64,000 nt of DNA from DSWT01 sp035420085 (GTDB taxonomy: Bacteria > Chloroflexota > Anaerolineae > B4-G1 > SLSP01): contig DAOLUH010000021.1 of assembly GCA_035420085.1 (NCBI GenBank), positions 1-64,000 on the forward strand, given 5' to 3'. Below are positions 27,162 through 35,391 of the stretch, one piece after another (position 1 is the first letter of the stretch; the number at the start of each line of letters is the position of its first letter). The translations under genes were made by a program, and so were the position numbers. The notes under the pieces were generated by a model. It did no database searches and had not been told where the DNA came from. It worked only from the letters and a program-made list of their open reading frames with translations.

Positions 27162-28373
27162 ATGGAGCCTGATACAGACACACAAGCGTGTCAGCCTGCT
27201 CCACGGTGGAGCGCGACAACCAAAATGGTGGTGGTCATTGTCCTGATCGTGCTCTTCGGCGTCTTCTTCTACCTGTTCCGCGTCATCGTGATTCCTCTAT
27301 TAGTGGCGACGATTATGGCCCTCATCTTCTATCCTATCGCCCACCGCTTAAGCCAAACCATCCATTCATCGCATAGCACCGCGACTTTGCTTGTGTATCT
27401 CATCCTCGTCGCCTTGATTATCCCCGTCGTCTTGCTGCTAGGGCCGCAGGTGGTCAATCAAATCCTGTTGGTGCAAAACGATTTGATTGATCTCATCCAG
27501 TATCTCAACAAAGTGACCATTGATGACATCGAGTTTATGGGCTATACCATCGTCATCAGCGATGTGATCGGGCAATTAACGGCGGATTTGACCACCTGGA
27601 TCACCCGCACAGCCACGCGCGCGATTGGCGTTGTGATGGGCGCAGCGCGCACCGGATTCCTCGCTGCGTTCTCGCTAGTCATCGGCTTTTACCTGACCCG
27701 CGACGCCGAGAAATTCGTCGGGTGGTTCCTCAATCTCGCGCCGCCGACCTACCGGGACGATTTCCGGCGTATCGTGGCGGAAATCGGCAAGGTGTGGACC
27801 TCGTTCTTTCGCGGACAACTCACTCTCTGCTTGATCGTGGGCGTGCTCCTCGGCGTAGCCAGCGCGATTTTGGGCTTGCCGCAGCCGATTCTGCTCGGCG
27901 TGTGGGGCGGCTTATTGGAATTGCTGCCCAGCATCGGCAACACGATCTGGGGAACAACAGCCGTGCTTTTGGCGATCTTCTACGGCTCCACCTACTTACC
28001 GCTGCCGCCGTTAGCTTTCGCCTTACTCGTGTTTGGCGTTTACTTCGCCTACATCCAGCTCGACACGAATTTTCTCATCCCCAACATCATCGGCGGTTAT
28101 ATCCGGCTGCACCCTGTCGTCGTTATTTTGGGCATCATCATCGGGCTGGAAATCGGCGGCGTGCTAGGGATGGCGATTGCTGCGCCAACTATCGCCTCGC
28201 TGCGGGTTGTTGGACGGTACGTCTACGCGATGTTGTTTGATCTCGATCCCTTCCCGGCGACCGTCGCGCCGGCGCCGCAACCACAGAAAACTCGCCGCCA
28301 GAAAGCCAAAATAAAAGCCGCCGCGCAACCACTCAGCCATGTGGGCAGTGATGACAAGAATGTCGAGGCATAA
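27162..28373 (+). CDS. AI-2E family (PerM/YdiK) transporter
   Basis: 403 residues; the typical AI-2E/UPF0118 topology: N-terminal helices (about 20-95), a soluble amphipathic segment (about 105-150), and C-terminal helices with FIIGFYLTRDAEKFV-like and LGVWGGLLELLPSIGNTIWG motifs. Members export small molecules or act as Na+/H+ antiporters; true AI-2 export is shown for only a few. The Lys/Arg-rich tail (about 370-403) is cytoplasmic. A REP/BIME array begins 17 bases after the stop. Confidence 0.85.
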   Translation: MEPDTDTQACQPAPRWSATTKMVVVIVLIVLFGVFFYLFRVIVIPLLVATIMALIFYPIAHRLSQTIHSSHSTATLLVYLILVALIIPVVLLLGPQVVNQILLVQNDLIDLIQYLNKVTIDDIEFMGYTIVISDVIGQLTADLTTWITRTATRAIGVVMGAARTGFLAAFSLVIGFYLTRDAEKFVGWFLNLAPPTYRDDFRRIVAEIGKVWTSFFRGQLTLCLIVGVLLGVASAILGLPQPILLGVWGGLLELLPSIGNTIWGTTAVLLAIFYGSTYLPLPPLAFALLVFGVYFAYIQLDTNFLIPNIIGGYIRLHPVVVILGIIIGLEIGGVLGMAIAAPTIASLRVVGRYVYAMLFDLDPFPATVAPAPQPQKTRRQKAKIKAAAQPLSHVGSDDKNVEA

Positions 28374-28390
28374 ACAGCGCCCCATGCGCC

Positions 28391-28890
28391 TTGCGCGCCC
28401 CCGAGACGGGGGGCGCTGAGCATAGGGGGAAGGGCGCGCTCCCGTTCCCGTCTCGGGAACGGGCTGTGGCAGCTGTGGAGTTGCGCGCCCCCGAGACGGA
28501 GGCGCTGAGCGTGGCATGAGGGGAAGGGCGCGTTCCCGTCTCGGGAACGGGCTGTGGCCCTGATGTGAAGTTGCGCGCCCCCGAGACGGGGGGCGCTGAG
28601 CGTGGCATGAGGGGAAGGGCGCGCTCCCGTTCCCGTCTCGGTAACGGGCTGTGGCAGCCTGATGTGGAGTTGCGCGCCCCCGAGACAGGGGGCGCTGAGC
28701 ATAGGGGGAAGGGCGCGCTCCCGTTCCCGTCTCGGTAACGGGCTGTGGCAGCCTGATGTNNNNNNNNNNNNNNNNNNNNNNNNNNNNNNNNNNNNNNNNN
28801 NNNNNNNNNNNNNNNNNNNNNNNNNNNNNNNNNNNNNNNNNNNNNNNNNNNNNNNNNNNGGAGTTGCGCGCCCCCGAGACGGAGGCGCTG
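28391..28890. repeat. REP/BIME tandem array, interrupted by assembly gap
   Basis: Four units of 90, 90, 99 and about 90 bp start with TTGCGCGCCCCCGAGAC at 28391, 28481, 28571 and 28670; a fifth begins at 28864 after the gap. Each unit holds two hairpins in opposite orientation: a C-rich stem GCGCCCCCG / CGGGGGGCGC with loop AGA, followed by GAGC, and a stem CCCGTTCCCG / CGGGAACGGG with loop TCT. The same alternating hairpins flank the RAYT gene at 39985, so this is probably its dispersed substrate family. The 500-bp stretch has no gene. Confidence 0.85.
28760..28859. other. Assembly gap (100 N)
   Basis: Exactly 100 Ns inside the REP array, so the gap was most likely caused by the repeats and its true length, and the true unit number, are unknown. 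Confidence 0.99.
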
Positions 28891-28907
28891 CGTGAAGAGA
28901 GCGATAC

Positions 28908-28941
28908 AAAAATACAGACGGCTCCTAATGGAGCCGTCTGT
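28908..28941 (-). terminator. Rho-independent terminator
   Basis: Perfect 12-bp stem ACAGACGGCTCC / GGAGCCGTCTGT with a 4-base loop (28914-28941), followed on the minus strand by a U-rich tail. It closes the leftward pair of RHH-like genes. Confidence 0.9.
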
Positions 28942-28962
28942 AGCGATACGCACACCCGAACG

Positions 28963-29340
28963 TTAGCTCGCGCTGCCGACCAACGAGTGGAGCTGCTGCT
29001 TCAAGGTCTCAATCTGCGAGCGGGTTTTCTCGATCTTGTCGAAGATCTCCTTGCGGTTCTCCACAGATTCCTTGAGCAGGCTGGCTGCGGCTTTGGTGCG
29101 GGTTGGAGCGACGCCAGCCTCGACGAGCAAATCCAACTGCGCGCGCGTGACCTTGTCCACCGGCACGACCATCAGGTTAGAAACGTCCTGCGCGGCCTTG
29201 ATGAGCGCCTTGCCCAACGACTCCATCACTTTCGCCGTCTCATCAACGACTTTGTTGAAGGATGGCAACGTGACCGTGGCCGCCGCCGGGGCTGCGGGCG
29301 TCTCAACAACCTCAACATCTACAACTTTTTCCTCATCCAT
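28963..29340 (-). CDS. Small RHH-like/coiled-coil protein B
   Basis: 125 residues from the ATG at 29340 (AAGGAGGG upstream). An acidic/Ala-Pro N-terminal tail, a helical stretch, then NLMVVPVDKVTRAQLDLLVEAGVAPTRTKAAASLL, a strand-helix-turn-helix layout suggesting a ribbon-helix-helix fold, and a C-terminal helix likely to form a coiled coil (FDKIEKTRSQIETLKQQLHSL). It is a paralogue of the preceding gene (29382-29777). No annotated function recognised. DNA binding or a structural filament role are both possible; the strand of this copy contains prolines and looks less DNA-binding. Confidence 0.6.
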   Translation of the reverse strand: MDEEKVVDVEVVETPAAPAAATVTLPSFNKVVDETAKVMESLGKALIKAAQDVSNLMVVPVDKVTRAQLDLLVEAGVAPTRTKAAASLLKESVENRKEIFDKIEKTRSQIETLKQQLHSLVGSAS

Positions 29341-29381
29341 TGTTTTTCCCTCCTTAATCGTCTTGATTGATTGGCTCAAAG

Positions 29382-29777
29382 CTAGGCTTCTGGCTCCAGC
29401 TTGACCTCTTTGCGCAGTTGCTCACGCAACTCGGAAATCTGCTGCGTGATGCTGCCAATCTTGTCGAACAAGCTCTGATTGGCCTTGATGCCCTCAGCAA
29501 TGAGGAACGCCGCGCTCTCCGAGCGACTCTTGGTGACTTCGGCATCCACCAGCATATCCAGATGCGCCAGCGCCTCGTCATTGACGCGCACCATCACAAC
29601 GTTCCCGCGCGCCTGCAAGGCGTCGCTCAACGCCTGGCCGAACGTCTCAACCTGCTTTAACGCATCCTTGAATGTCGCCGACGCGGGCTTCTTGGCCTCG
29701 TGCTTTTCAGCGCTTTCCCCTTCTTCTACGACTGGGGTTTCCTCCACCACTTCTTCAACACGCTTCTCTTCAGTCAT
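29382..29777 (-). CDS. Small RHH-like/coiled-coil protein A
   Basis: 131 residues, ATG at 29777 with AAGGAGG. Acidic N-terminus (Glu-rich, about 1-30), an amphipathic helix, then NVVMVRVNDEALAHLDMLVDAEVTKSRSESAAFLI, which has the beta-strand, helix, TKSRSE turn and helix of CopG/Arc-type ribbon-helix-helix domains, and a C-terminal coiled coil (SLFDKIGSITQQISELREQL). Tandem paralogue of 28963-29340; both have their own Shine-Dalgarno and share the promoter at 29839-29866. The size and tails differ from simple antitoxins, and no toxin gene is adjacent. Confidence 0.6.
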   Translation of the reverse strand: MTEEKRVEEVVEETPVVEEGESAEKHEAKKPASATFKDALKQVETFGQALSDALQARGNVVMVRVNDEALAHLDMLVDAEVTKSRSESAAFLIAEGIKANQSLFDKIGSITQQISELREQLRKEVKLEPEA

Positions 29778-29838
29778 TGTTTTCCTCCTTACAAAGATTG
29801 ACTCTTTTTTAATTACCCGTAATTGTATTACGTATTAT

Positions 29839-29866
29839 ATTGTAATATAGTTGCACGATTTGTCAA
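29839..29866 (-). promoter_or_regulatory. Sigma70-type promoter for the RHH-like pair
   Basis: On the minus strand TTGACA (29861-29866), 16-bp spacer, TACAAT (29839-29844). A perfect -35 and a good -10 suggest a strong promoter; the first ATG is about 60 bases downstream. Confidence 0.8.
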
Positions 29867-29877
29867 GAGGCAAAATG

Positions 29878-29905
29878 AAAAAGCCGGGACTGTGTCCCGG
29901 CTTTT
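29878..29905 (-). terminator. Rho-independent terminator
   Basis: Stem GCCGGGAC / GTCCCGGC with loop TGT, flanked by A- and T-runs on the two sides. It ends the leftward 29920-34005 gene and would also insulate the promoter next to it. Confidence 0.9.
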
Positions 29906-29919
29906 CAAGCCTACAACCG

Positions 29920-32900
29920 CTAACGATTGCGCATCACCAGCGGCAAATAGATAAACCACATCGCCTGCTGGCGGCGTGCGTACACGCCGACGCGCTCTGC
30001 GCCAGGGTCGGCGCGGCCATCCTCCCAGGCCAGCAGCCACTCCGTATGCCCATCGCGCGCAGCGATGCCGGGCCACAGGCGCGCCGAGTCAGCGGCGACG
30101 GCGACAGGCAACACCGCAGTGGTCAGTCCGCCCTGGGCATCCAGTTGCCGCGCGTAGATATCCGGCGCGTATCCAGCCTCGCTCTGCGGCGCGCCGTGCC
30201 AGGCGACGAGGAAACTCCTGGCCCTGGCATTATACGCGACGACCGGCGCATTCTCGGCGTAGGCGGATTCCGTGGCAATCGGCAGCAGCGCCGAAACCGC
30301 AGCGCCATTTACATTGAGCAGACGCCCCATCACATCCGGCGCGCCATCCACTCCCGCCACAGTGTCCTGCCAGACGGCGAGATAGCGCCCGGCCGGCCCC
30401 GCCGCCAAGCGCGGAAGCGTCTCGAAGTGATTAGCAGCGGCAGCGATAGCAAACTCCGGCGCCATCAACGTGCCGGTCGCGCCATCCACCCGCCGCCCGT
30501 AAACATCCCATCCCGCCGGATCAGCCCGGTTATCCTGCCAAACGGCGAAGAAGGTACGGCTGTCAGCGTCGTAAGCCACATCGGGATAGCGCGCCATCCG
30601 CGACGCGCCGGGCATGGTGATCAAAAAGTTTGTGTTTACATCCGTCAGCAGCGGCGCGCCATCCGTCGCCACAAGCTGTCCATACAGGTTCGTCATCTGG
30701 TAGAACGAGTCCACACCCTCAAAGACAACCAGATAGCGCTCCAACTCTGGACTGAAAGCGACCACGGGCGCGTGCTGCTGGCCGGGCGCAGACGAGATGG
30801 CAAACTTGTCGCCCACCAGGTCGCCATCGAGTGTGACGATCTGCCCGTAGATATTAAAATCATCAACCGTTGCCGGCGCAATGTCGCTCCACACAATGAG
30901 GAAGCGGTCGTTGAGTGCGTCCCAGGCAACATCCAGCGCCAGGTCGGGGGTCTGGAGGCCCACCGTGACCGTGAACGGACGCCAGGCCAGCGCGCCGTCG
31001 CCGCGGACGCTGTACGCCATGATCCGTGAGCCACCTGAATCCACCTGATGCCAGGCCGCCAGATAACGATCTGCCGTGGCGCTGTAGGCGATCACCGGGC
31101 GCGCTTGCAAGCCGTCCAGCGGCGTCAGGCCGATGGGCAGCCCCACCTTGAGGGCGTTGGCGTCCAGGCGTTGCGCGTAGATGCCGGGGATTTCGGTGCG
31201 ATAATCCTCCCAGGCCGCCAACACCACCGGCTGCGGCGCAGTGCGCGCCACCGCCAGGGTCGGGCGCGCTTGCGTGTATGGGTCGTCGCTCATCACAAAC
31301 GGCGCGCCGATCTTGCTGCCGGTCGCGGCGACGCGCTGCCCACGCAGATCGCCGCGCCCTACCCGCGCTTCCCAGGCGACGAAGAACACGCTGCCGCCGG
31401 CCGTCTCCCAGACGCCGATGACGGGCGCCTCTTCATACTCCGGTTGCGCGCTGATGGGGATGTCAATGCCGAGGAAGGTATCGCCCGGCTTGAAACGCTG
31501 CCCGTAAATATCCTTCTGGGACGTATAGTCGGTGCGATTGCGCGAATCTTCCCAGGCGACAAGCGCCGCGTCATCCACGCCGCCGGCGGCGACGACCGGC
31601 CATTCCTGGACGTTGGGCGCGTTCGTTACGGGGATATTGTCGCCCGCCAACGTCCCATCGGGCAACACCTGCTGCGCGTAGATGTCCTGATCCACGCCGC
31701 GTGTGTCGGCCCAGACGACAAGGTAGCGGTTGACCGCCGGGCGATACGCGACATCCGGCTGTCCAGCCCAGGCTGTTCCATCGGAGATATCAAAGCGCGC
31801 GCCGAGCAACGCGCCGGTTCCGCTCACCCGCTGCCCCTGCACGCGCGAAGTCCAGCCTTCGGCGTTGCCCCACACCACCAGAAAGGCGTCCGCACCCGCT
31901 ACAACGCGCGGGCTGACTTGCCCACCGGCATAAACGGCAATCGGGAAATTGCCGCCGTCGAGCGTTCCATCGCGCCGCACAAGTTGGCCGTACACATCGG
32001 GCGTGTCCGTGATGTGGCGATTGTCCGTCCAAACCACCAGGTAGCGATCCGCCGCCGGGAGATAGGCGACGCGCGCGTAGTCCTGGATGGCGGCGTCGTT
32101 GGTCACAGCGACGGCGTCGCCGAGCAAGTGCCCGTCGCTGCGCACCCGCTGCACGTAGATGTCGGGCAGGCTGTTGATGCGCGAATCCCGGTAGGCCAGC
32201 AGGAATTCGTTATCTTCGGGGTTGAAGGCCAACGCCGGGACGCTCTGATGACTGGCGGCGTCGGTGAGGAGAAAATCCTCGCCGATTGCGCCAGGATTGG
32301 CGGGCGGCGGCGTTGGCGCGGGGACTGGCTCGGCGGCGGTCAGCGCAACATCATCCACGTACATGCCGGTTATCCCGCCCACGCCGTCGTTAAGCACGCC
32401 AAAGTGCAGCCAGATGCTCTTGCCGATGTAGGCGCGCAAGTCGAAGGTGTACGACTTCCACGTCCGGCTGTTGTCCAACGTCCACAGCAAGCGTTGGAGG
32501 ATGTTTTCCTGATCGTCCATAATCAAGATGAACTGCGCATCGCCAGCAGCAGGCGCGGCGGGCGCGACGCCAGTTAGTGCGGCGGACATTTCTGGCGCAA
32601 ACGCGGCTTGCTGCGCTTCGGTGGAAGTGGGATAGAGCCACAACGTCACCTGCGCCGCAGTCGCCGTCGCGGGCAACGTCACCCGCTGGCGCACGGACGA
32701 GTACGAGAACACGTTCGCCGTCCCGATGATCCCCAGAAGCATAGAACGCGCGCCGCTGTGCTTCTGCGCCGTCGAATACCCCGCCGTCGCTGGAGTGATG
32801 GGGAAAGACCAGCCCTCATCAAGTTCCGCGTTGCCGTTGACGAGCCACTCCCAGGCGTTGTTGCGCAGCCGGTACAGGCCGTCAACCGTGGGCAGGAAGA

Positions 32901-34005
32901 ACAGATTGCGCGAGGCGACGATCAGTCCTTTGGGCGTCGCCTCTGGCGCAAGGCCCTGCATCCACCACCGCTCCCCGCCGTTGGGCGAGCGGTAGAACAT
33001 CCACGGCGTCGCATCATATTGCAGCGTGCGCTGGACGGCATACAGCGAGGGATCAGCGGGATAGTCCGGCGAGACGTCAAATCCTATAATCCAACCGTCC
33101 AGGTAATCTACATGCAGGCCGTCATTCACCTTCTGCCACGTCGCGCCAAAGTCCGTGGAACGCACGATGCCGTTGGGCGGGATGTCGTCCTCGCCACTGC
33201 CTTCGACGAAGAAGTAGCTCATCCATATTGTTCCGTCCGTAGCGTAGTCCGGCGAGAAGACCACCTCGCGCACGATGTCCACCCAGGGGATGACAACCTG
33301 CTCCCACGTCAGACCGCCGTCGGTCGAGCGCCGGGCCGGCCCATAACCGGTCAAATAGACAGTGCTGTCGGCGGCGAAATTCGGCGACGGGAAGATGCGG
33401 TACAAATCCGTCCAGTTAGATAAGCCAGTGTCCGCCAGCGCCCACGTGTCGCCGCCATCGGTGGAGCGCCACACGGCTGGCACATCGGGCGAGAAACCGA
33501 CAGCAAACACCACCAGGTTGCCGCCGGCATCGCGCACGGCAGCGATGTCGTAGAGCAGCGTATTGGGCGGCGTGGAGAGAACGGTCTGCCAGGTAAGGCC
33601 GTCATCGGTTGAGCGAAAGACCTCGCCATAGGCATAGCCGATATTCCGCACAACGAACAGCGTGGGCGACGCTGTCGCACCCGGATCCCACGCCATCGAA
33701 CTGATGTGCAGGTATTCGGAGTACGGCGTCGTTGCAAAGAGCGTCGTCCAGGTGTTGCCTTCGTCGGTGGAACGACGCATGTCCTGGTCGGTGGTGATGT
33801 AGAGAGTGTGATCGGCGGCGTAGTTGAGTGAGCGCCACATGCGCGTATAATCTGGCACAATCAGTTCCCAGCCGAGCGTGGCGGCGGGAGCCAGCGGGCT
33901 GGCAGCCCGCTCTACAGCGGCGGCGACGCGCGGGGTATGGGGAATGGAAATCGCCAGCAGCGTCAACGCCAACATCAAATGAAATAGTCGCAACACGTTT
34001 TTCAT
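29920..34005 (-). CDS. Large secreted BNR/Asp-box repeat protein with YLPLV tail
   Basis: 1361 residues from the ATG at 34005 (AAAGGAGG upstream). Signal peptide (about 1-30); residues about 45-390 contain Asp-box beta-propeller repeats (STDEGNTWTT, STDGGDTWAL, STDFGATWQ); about 395-570 a jelly-roll-like domain (SYTFDLRAYIGKSIWLHFGV, MYVDDVAL); about 580-1340 repeats of the type RYLVVWTDNR..DIYGQ.V..DG, probably a second propeller set. The extreme C-terminus is WFIYLPLVMRNR. Secreted or surface-attached; sialidase catalytic residues were not identified, so binding or scaffolding is more likely than hydrolysis. A REP hairpin lies in the signal-peptide-proximal coding region (33893-33915). Confidence 0.8.
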   Translation of the reverse strand: MKNVLRLFHLMLALTLLAISIPHTPRVAAAVERAASPLAPAATLGWELIVPDYTRMWRSLNYAADHTLYITTDQDMRRSTDEGNTWTTLFATTPYSEYLHISSMAWDPGATASPTLFVVRNIGYAYGEVFRSTDDGLTWQTVLSTPPNTLLYDIAAVRDAGGNLVVFAVGFSPDVPAVWRSTDGGDTWALADTGLSNWTDLYRIFPSPNFAADSTVYLTGYGPARRSTDGGLTWEQVVIPWVDIVREVVFSPDYATDGTIWMSYFFVEGSGEDDIPPNGIVRSTDFGATWQKVNDGLHVDYLDGWIIGFDVSPDYPADPSLYAVQRTLQYDATPWMFYRSPNGGERWWMQGLAPEATPKGLIVASRNLFFLPTVDGLYRLRNNAWEWLVNGNAELDEGWSFPITPATAGYSTAQKHSGARSMLLGIIGTANVFSYSSVRQRVTLPATATAAQVTLWLYPTSTEAQQAAFAPEMSAALTGVAPAAPAAGDAQFILIMDDQENILQRLLWTLDNSRTWKSYTFDLRAYIGKSIWLHFGVLNDGVGGITGMYVDDVALTAAEPVPAPTPPPANPGAIGEDFLLTDAASHQSVPALAFNPEDNEFLLAYRDSRINSLPDIYVQRVRSDGHLLGDAVAVTNDAAIQDYARVAYLPAADRYLVVWTDNRHITDTPDVYGQLVRRDGTLDGGNFPIAVYAGGQVSPRVVAGADAFLVVWGNAEGWTSRVQGQRVSGTGALLGARFDISDGTAWAGQPDVAYRPAVNRYLVVWADTRGVDQDIYAQQVLPDGTLAGDNIPVTNAPNVQEWPVVAAGGVDDAALVAWEDSRNRTDYTSQKDIYGQRFKPGDTFLGIDIPISAQPEYEEAPVIGVWETAGGSVFFVAWEARVGRGDLRGQRVAATGSKIGAPFVMSDDPYTQARPTLAVARTAPQPVVLAAWEDYRTEIPGIYAQRLDANALKVGLPIGLTPLDGLQARPVIAYSATADRYLAAWHQVDSGGSRIMAYSVRGDGALAWRPFTVTVGLQTPDLALDVAWDALNDRFLIVWSDIAPATVDDFNIYGQIVTLDGDLVGDKFAISSAPGQQHAPVVAFSPELERYLVVFEGVDSFYQMTNLYGQLVATDGAPLLTDVNTNFLITMPGASRMARYPDVAYDADSRTFFAVWQDNRADPAGWDVYGRRVDGATGTLMAPEFAIAAAANHFETLPRLAAGPAGRYLAVWQDTVAGVDGAPDVMGRLLNVNGAAVSALLPIATESAYAENAPVVAYNARARSFLVAWHGAPQSEAGYAPDIYARQLDAQGGLTTAVLPVAVAADSARLWPGIAARDGHTEWLLAWEDGRADPGAERVGVYARRQQAMWFIYLPLVMRNR
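33893..33915 (-). repeat. REP-like hairpin inside CDS
   Basis: On the minus strand GTAG is followed by AGCGGGCT, a 3-base loop and AGCCCGCT. It is translated in frame just after the signal peptide region of the BNR protein (VERAASPLAPA). Confidence 0.6.
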
Positions 34006-34119
34006 GGATTGTCCTCCTTTCAACACTCAAAGAATCAAACAAAGTAAACCAAGAGACGCACTGTGTACATACGATACACTTATTTTAGTATACACGCGAA
34101 TATCACTTTCAAACCATTC

Positions 34120-34132
34120 TTGTAAGTTACAA
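34120..34132. promoter_or_regulatory. Palindrome TTGTAAGTTACAA
   Basis: A perfect odd palindrome in the region between the BNR gene and the LacI-type gene, 48 bases upstream of the LacI-like operator. It may be a second operator or belong to the leftward promoter; there is no further evidence. Confidence 0.35.
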
Positions 34133-34151
34133 AATTGTTACTCTCGTTTCA

Positions 34152-34180
34152 TTGACACGCGCGCATTTTCGTTATATAAT
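34152..34180 (+). promoter_or_regulatory. Consensus sigma70 promoter of the lacI-type gene
   Basis: TTGACA (34152-34157), 17-bp spacer, TATAAT (34175-34180): both boxes match consensus and spacing is optimal. The start site would fall inside the operator at 34180-34193. Confidence 0.9.
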
Positions 34181-34193
34181 GTAAGCGTTTACA
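34180..34193. promoter_or_regulatory. LacI-family operator
   Basis: TGTAAGCGTTTACA, an almost perfect palindrome with the central CG typical of LacI/GalR-family operators. It begins on the last base of the -10 box, so a bound repressor would block the promoter; autoregulation by the gene at 34227 is inferred. Confidence 0.8.
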
Positions 34194-34226
34194 CTCCCTG
34201 ACTTTTACCGCAAAAGGGGTGAACAC

Positions 34227-35252
34227 ATGTCGCAGAGTAGGCCTCCCGCACGCGCCACCATCGCCGATGTCGCCGAATATGCCAGTGTCTCGACGGCGAC
34301 GGTGAGCCGCGTCATCAACCGCACCGGGCCGGTCGCGCCTGAAACAGAAGAAGCGGTCCGCGATGCCATCGCGGCGCTAAACTATCGCCCGCACACCGCC
34401 GCTAAAATCCTCGCCAGCAACCGCACCAACACCCTTGGCCTGATCTTCCCGCAAATCAGCGGTTATTACTTCGCGCCGTTGCTGCGCGGCATCGCGGCCT
34501 GCGCCGGGGAATATGGCTTTGATTTGCTCATCTACTCGGTGCAGGAAGGCAGCGCGCCGCGCGAGCCGTTCACGTACCCGATCGGCGATCAAAACACCGA
34601 CGGGTTGGTGGTGTTCACCGATGGATTGCCGGAGCAGGAATTGCGCCGGTTGTGTGAGATCGCCTTTCCTGTGGTGCTGATCCACTGCACGCCGCCAGCC
34701 GGACTCCGCATCCCCAGCGTGACCATCGAGAACAAAGCGAGCGCGCGGCAGTTGGTGGATCACCTGATCGAAGTTCACGGGCGGCGGCGGATCGGCTTCC
34801 TGGCGGGGCCGAAGGGACACGAAGACTCGTATTGGCGTGAGAAAGGATACCGGGAGTCACTGGCGGCGCACAATATCCCATACAACCCGGCGCTGGTGAG
34901 CGTGGGAGGATTCAACGAATCCATCGCGCGCGCCGCCGTCGAAAAATGGCTCCAGGAAGGCATTGAGATGGATGCCATCTTCACCGGAGATGACGATTCG
35001 GCGACCGGCGCGTTAGCTGCCTTAATCCAAGCCGGTAAGCGCGTGCCGGACGACGTGGCGCTGGTTGGCTTCGACGACATTGACCTGGCGCGCTACTTAA
35101 ATCCCCCGTTGACGACGGTGCGCGCTCCCGTTGAGCAGGTGGGATACGAAGCTGTCCGGCAACTGGTGCGACTCATTCGCACCGGCGAGGTCGAACCACT
35201 CATTCTCCTGCCGACCCAACTGGTCATCCGCCAATCCTGCGGATGCACGTAA
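34227..35252 (+). CDS. LacI-family transcriptional regulator
   Basis: 341 residues. N-terminal HTH (TIADVAEYASVSTATVSRVI, about 11-30), hinge helix LNYRPHTAAKILAS, then a periplasmic-binding-protein-like effector domain (GLIFPQISGYYFAPLLRGI, FTGDDDSATGALAALI, VGFDDIDLARYLNPPLTTV). These proteins repress sugar genes until a sugar or sugar phosphate binds. It is the first gene of the carbohydrate locus, behind a consensus promoter with a matching operator, so it probably controls itself and possibly the importer. The effector is unknown. Confidence 0.92.
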   Translation: MSQSRPPARATIADVAEYASVSTATVSRVINRTGPVAPETEEAVRDAIAALNYRPHTAAKILASNRTNTLGLIFPQISGYYFAPLLRGIAACAGEYGFDLLIYSVQEGSAPREPFTYPIGDQNTDGLVVFTDGLPEQELRRLCEIAFPVVLIHCTPPAGLRIPSVTIENKASARQLVDHLIEVHGRRRIGFLAGPKGHEDSYWREKGYRESLAAHNIPYNPALVSVGGFNESIARAAVEKWLQEGIEMDAIFTGDDDSATGALAALIQAGKRVPDDVALVGFDDIDLARYLNPPLTTVRAPVEQVGYEAVRQLVRLIRTGEVEPLILLPTQLVIRQSCGCT

Positions 35253-35294
35253 AGGAGGTGATCCCGAACTTTTTATGCTTTGCCACTCAGCCAG

Positions 35295-35371
35295 CGTAAA
35301 ACGTGAAACGTGAAACATAAGGTGACGCCTTTTACGTTTTGCGCATTACGTTTTACGCATTATGTTTTAGT
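35295..35371. repeat. Inverted heptamer array
   Basis: Eleven 7-bp steps in unbroken phase: CGTAAAA, CGTGAAA twice, CATAAGG, TGACGCC, then the opposite strand sense, TTTTACG, TTTTGCG, CATTACG, TTTTACG, CATTATG, TTTTAGT. The two halves are imperfect reverse complements and could form a hairpin between the regulator and the binding-protein gene. Confidence 0.9.
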
Positions 35372-35391
35372 CTTTTCAAAAGGAGGAAACT

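Noticed and set aside
28391..28890. CRISPR array
   Set aside because: Units are 90-99 bp, entirely repetitive, with no unique spacers and no cas genes.
28164..28955. Long Arg/Pro-rich frames across the gap
   Set aside because: They are translations of the REP array and of Ns, in all frames, and cannot be judged as genes.
28963..29777. Toxin-antitoxin module
   Set aside because: Both genes are paralogous RHH-like proteins with long tails; no toxin-like partner is present.
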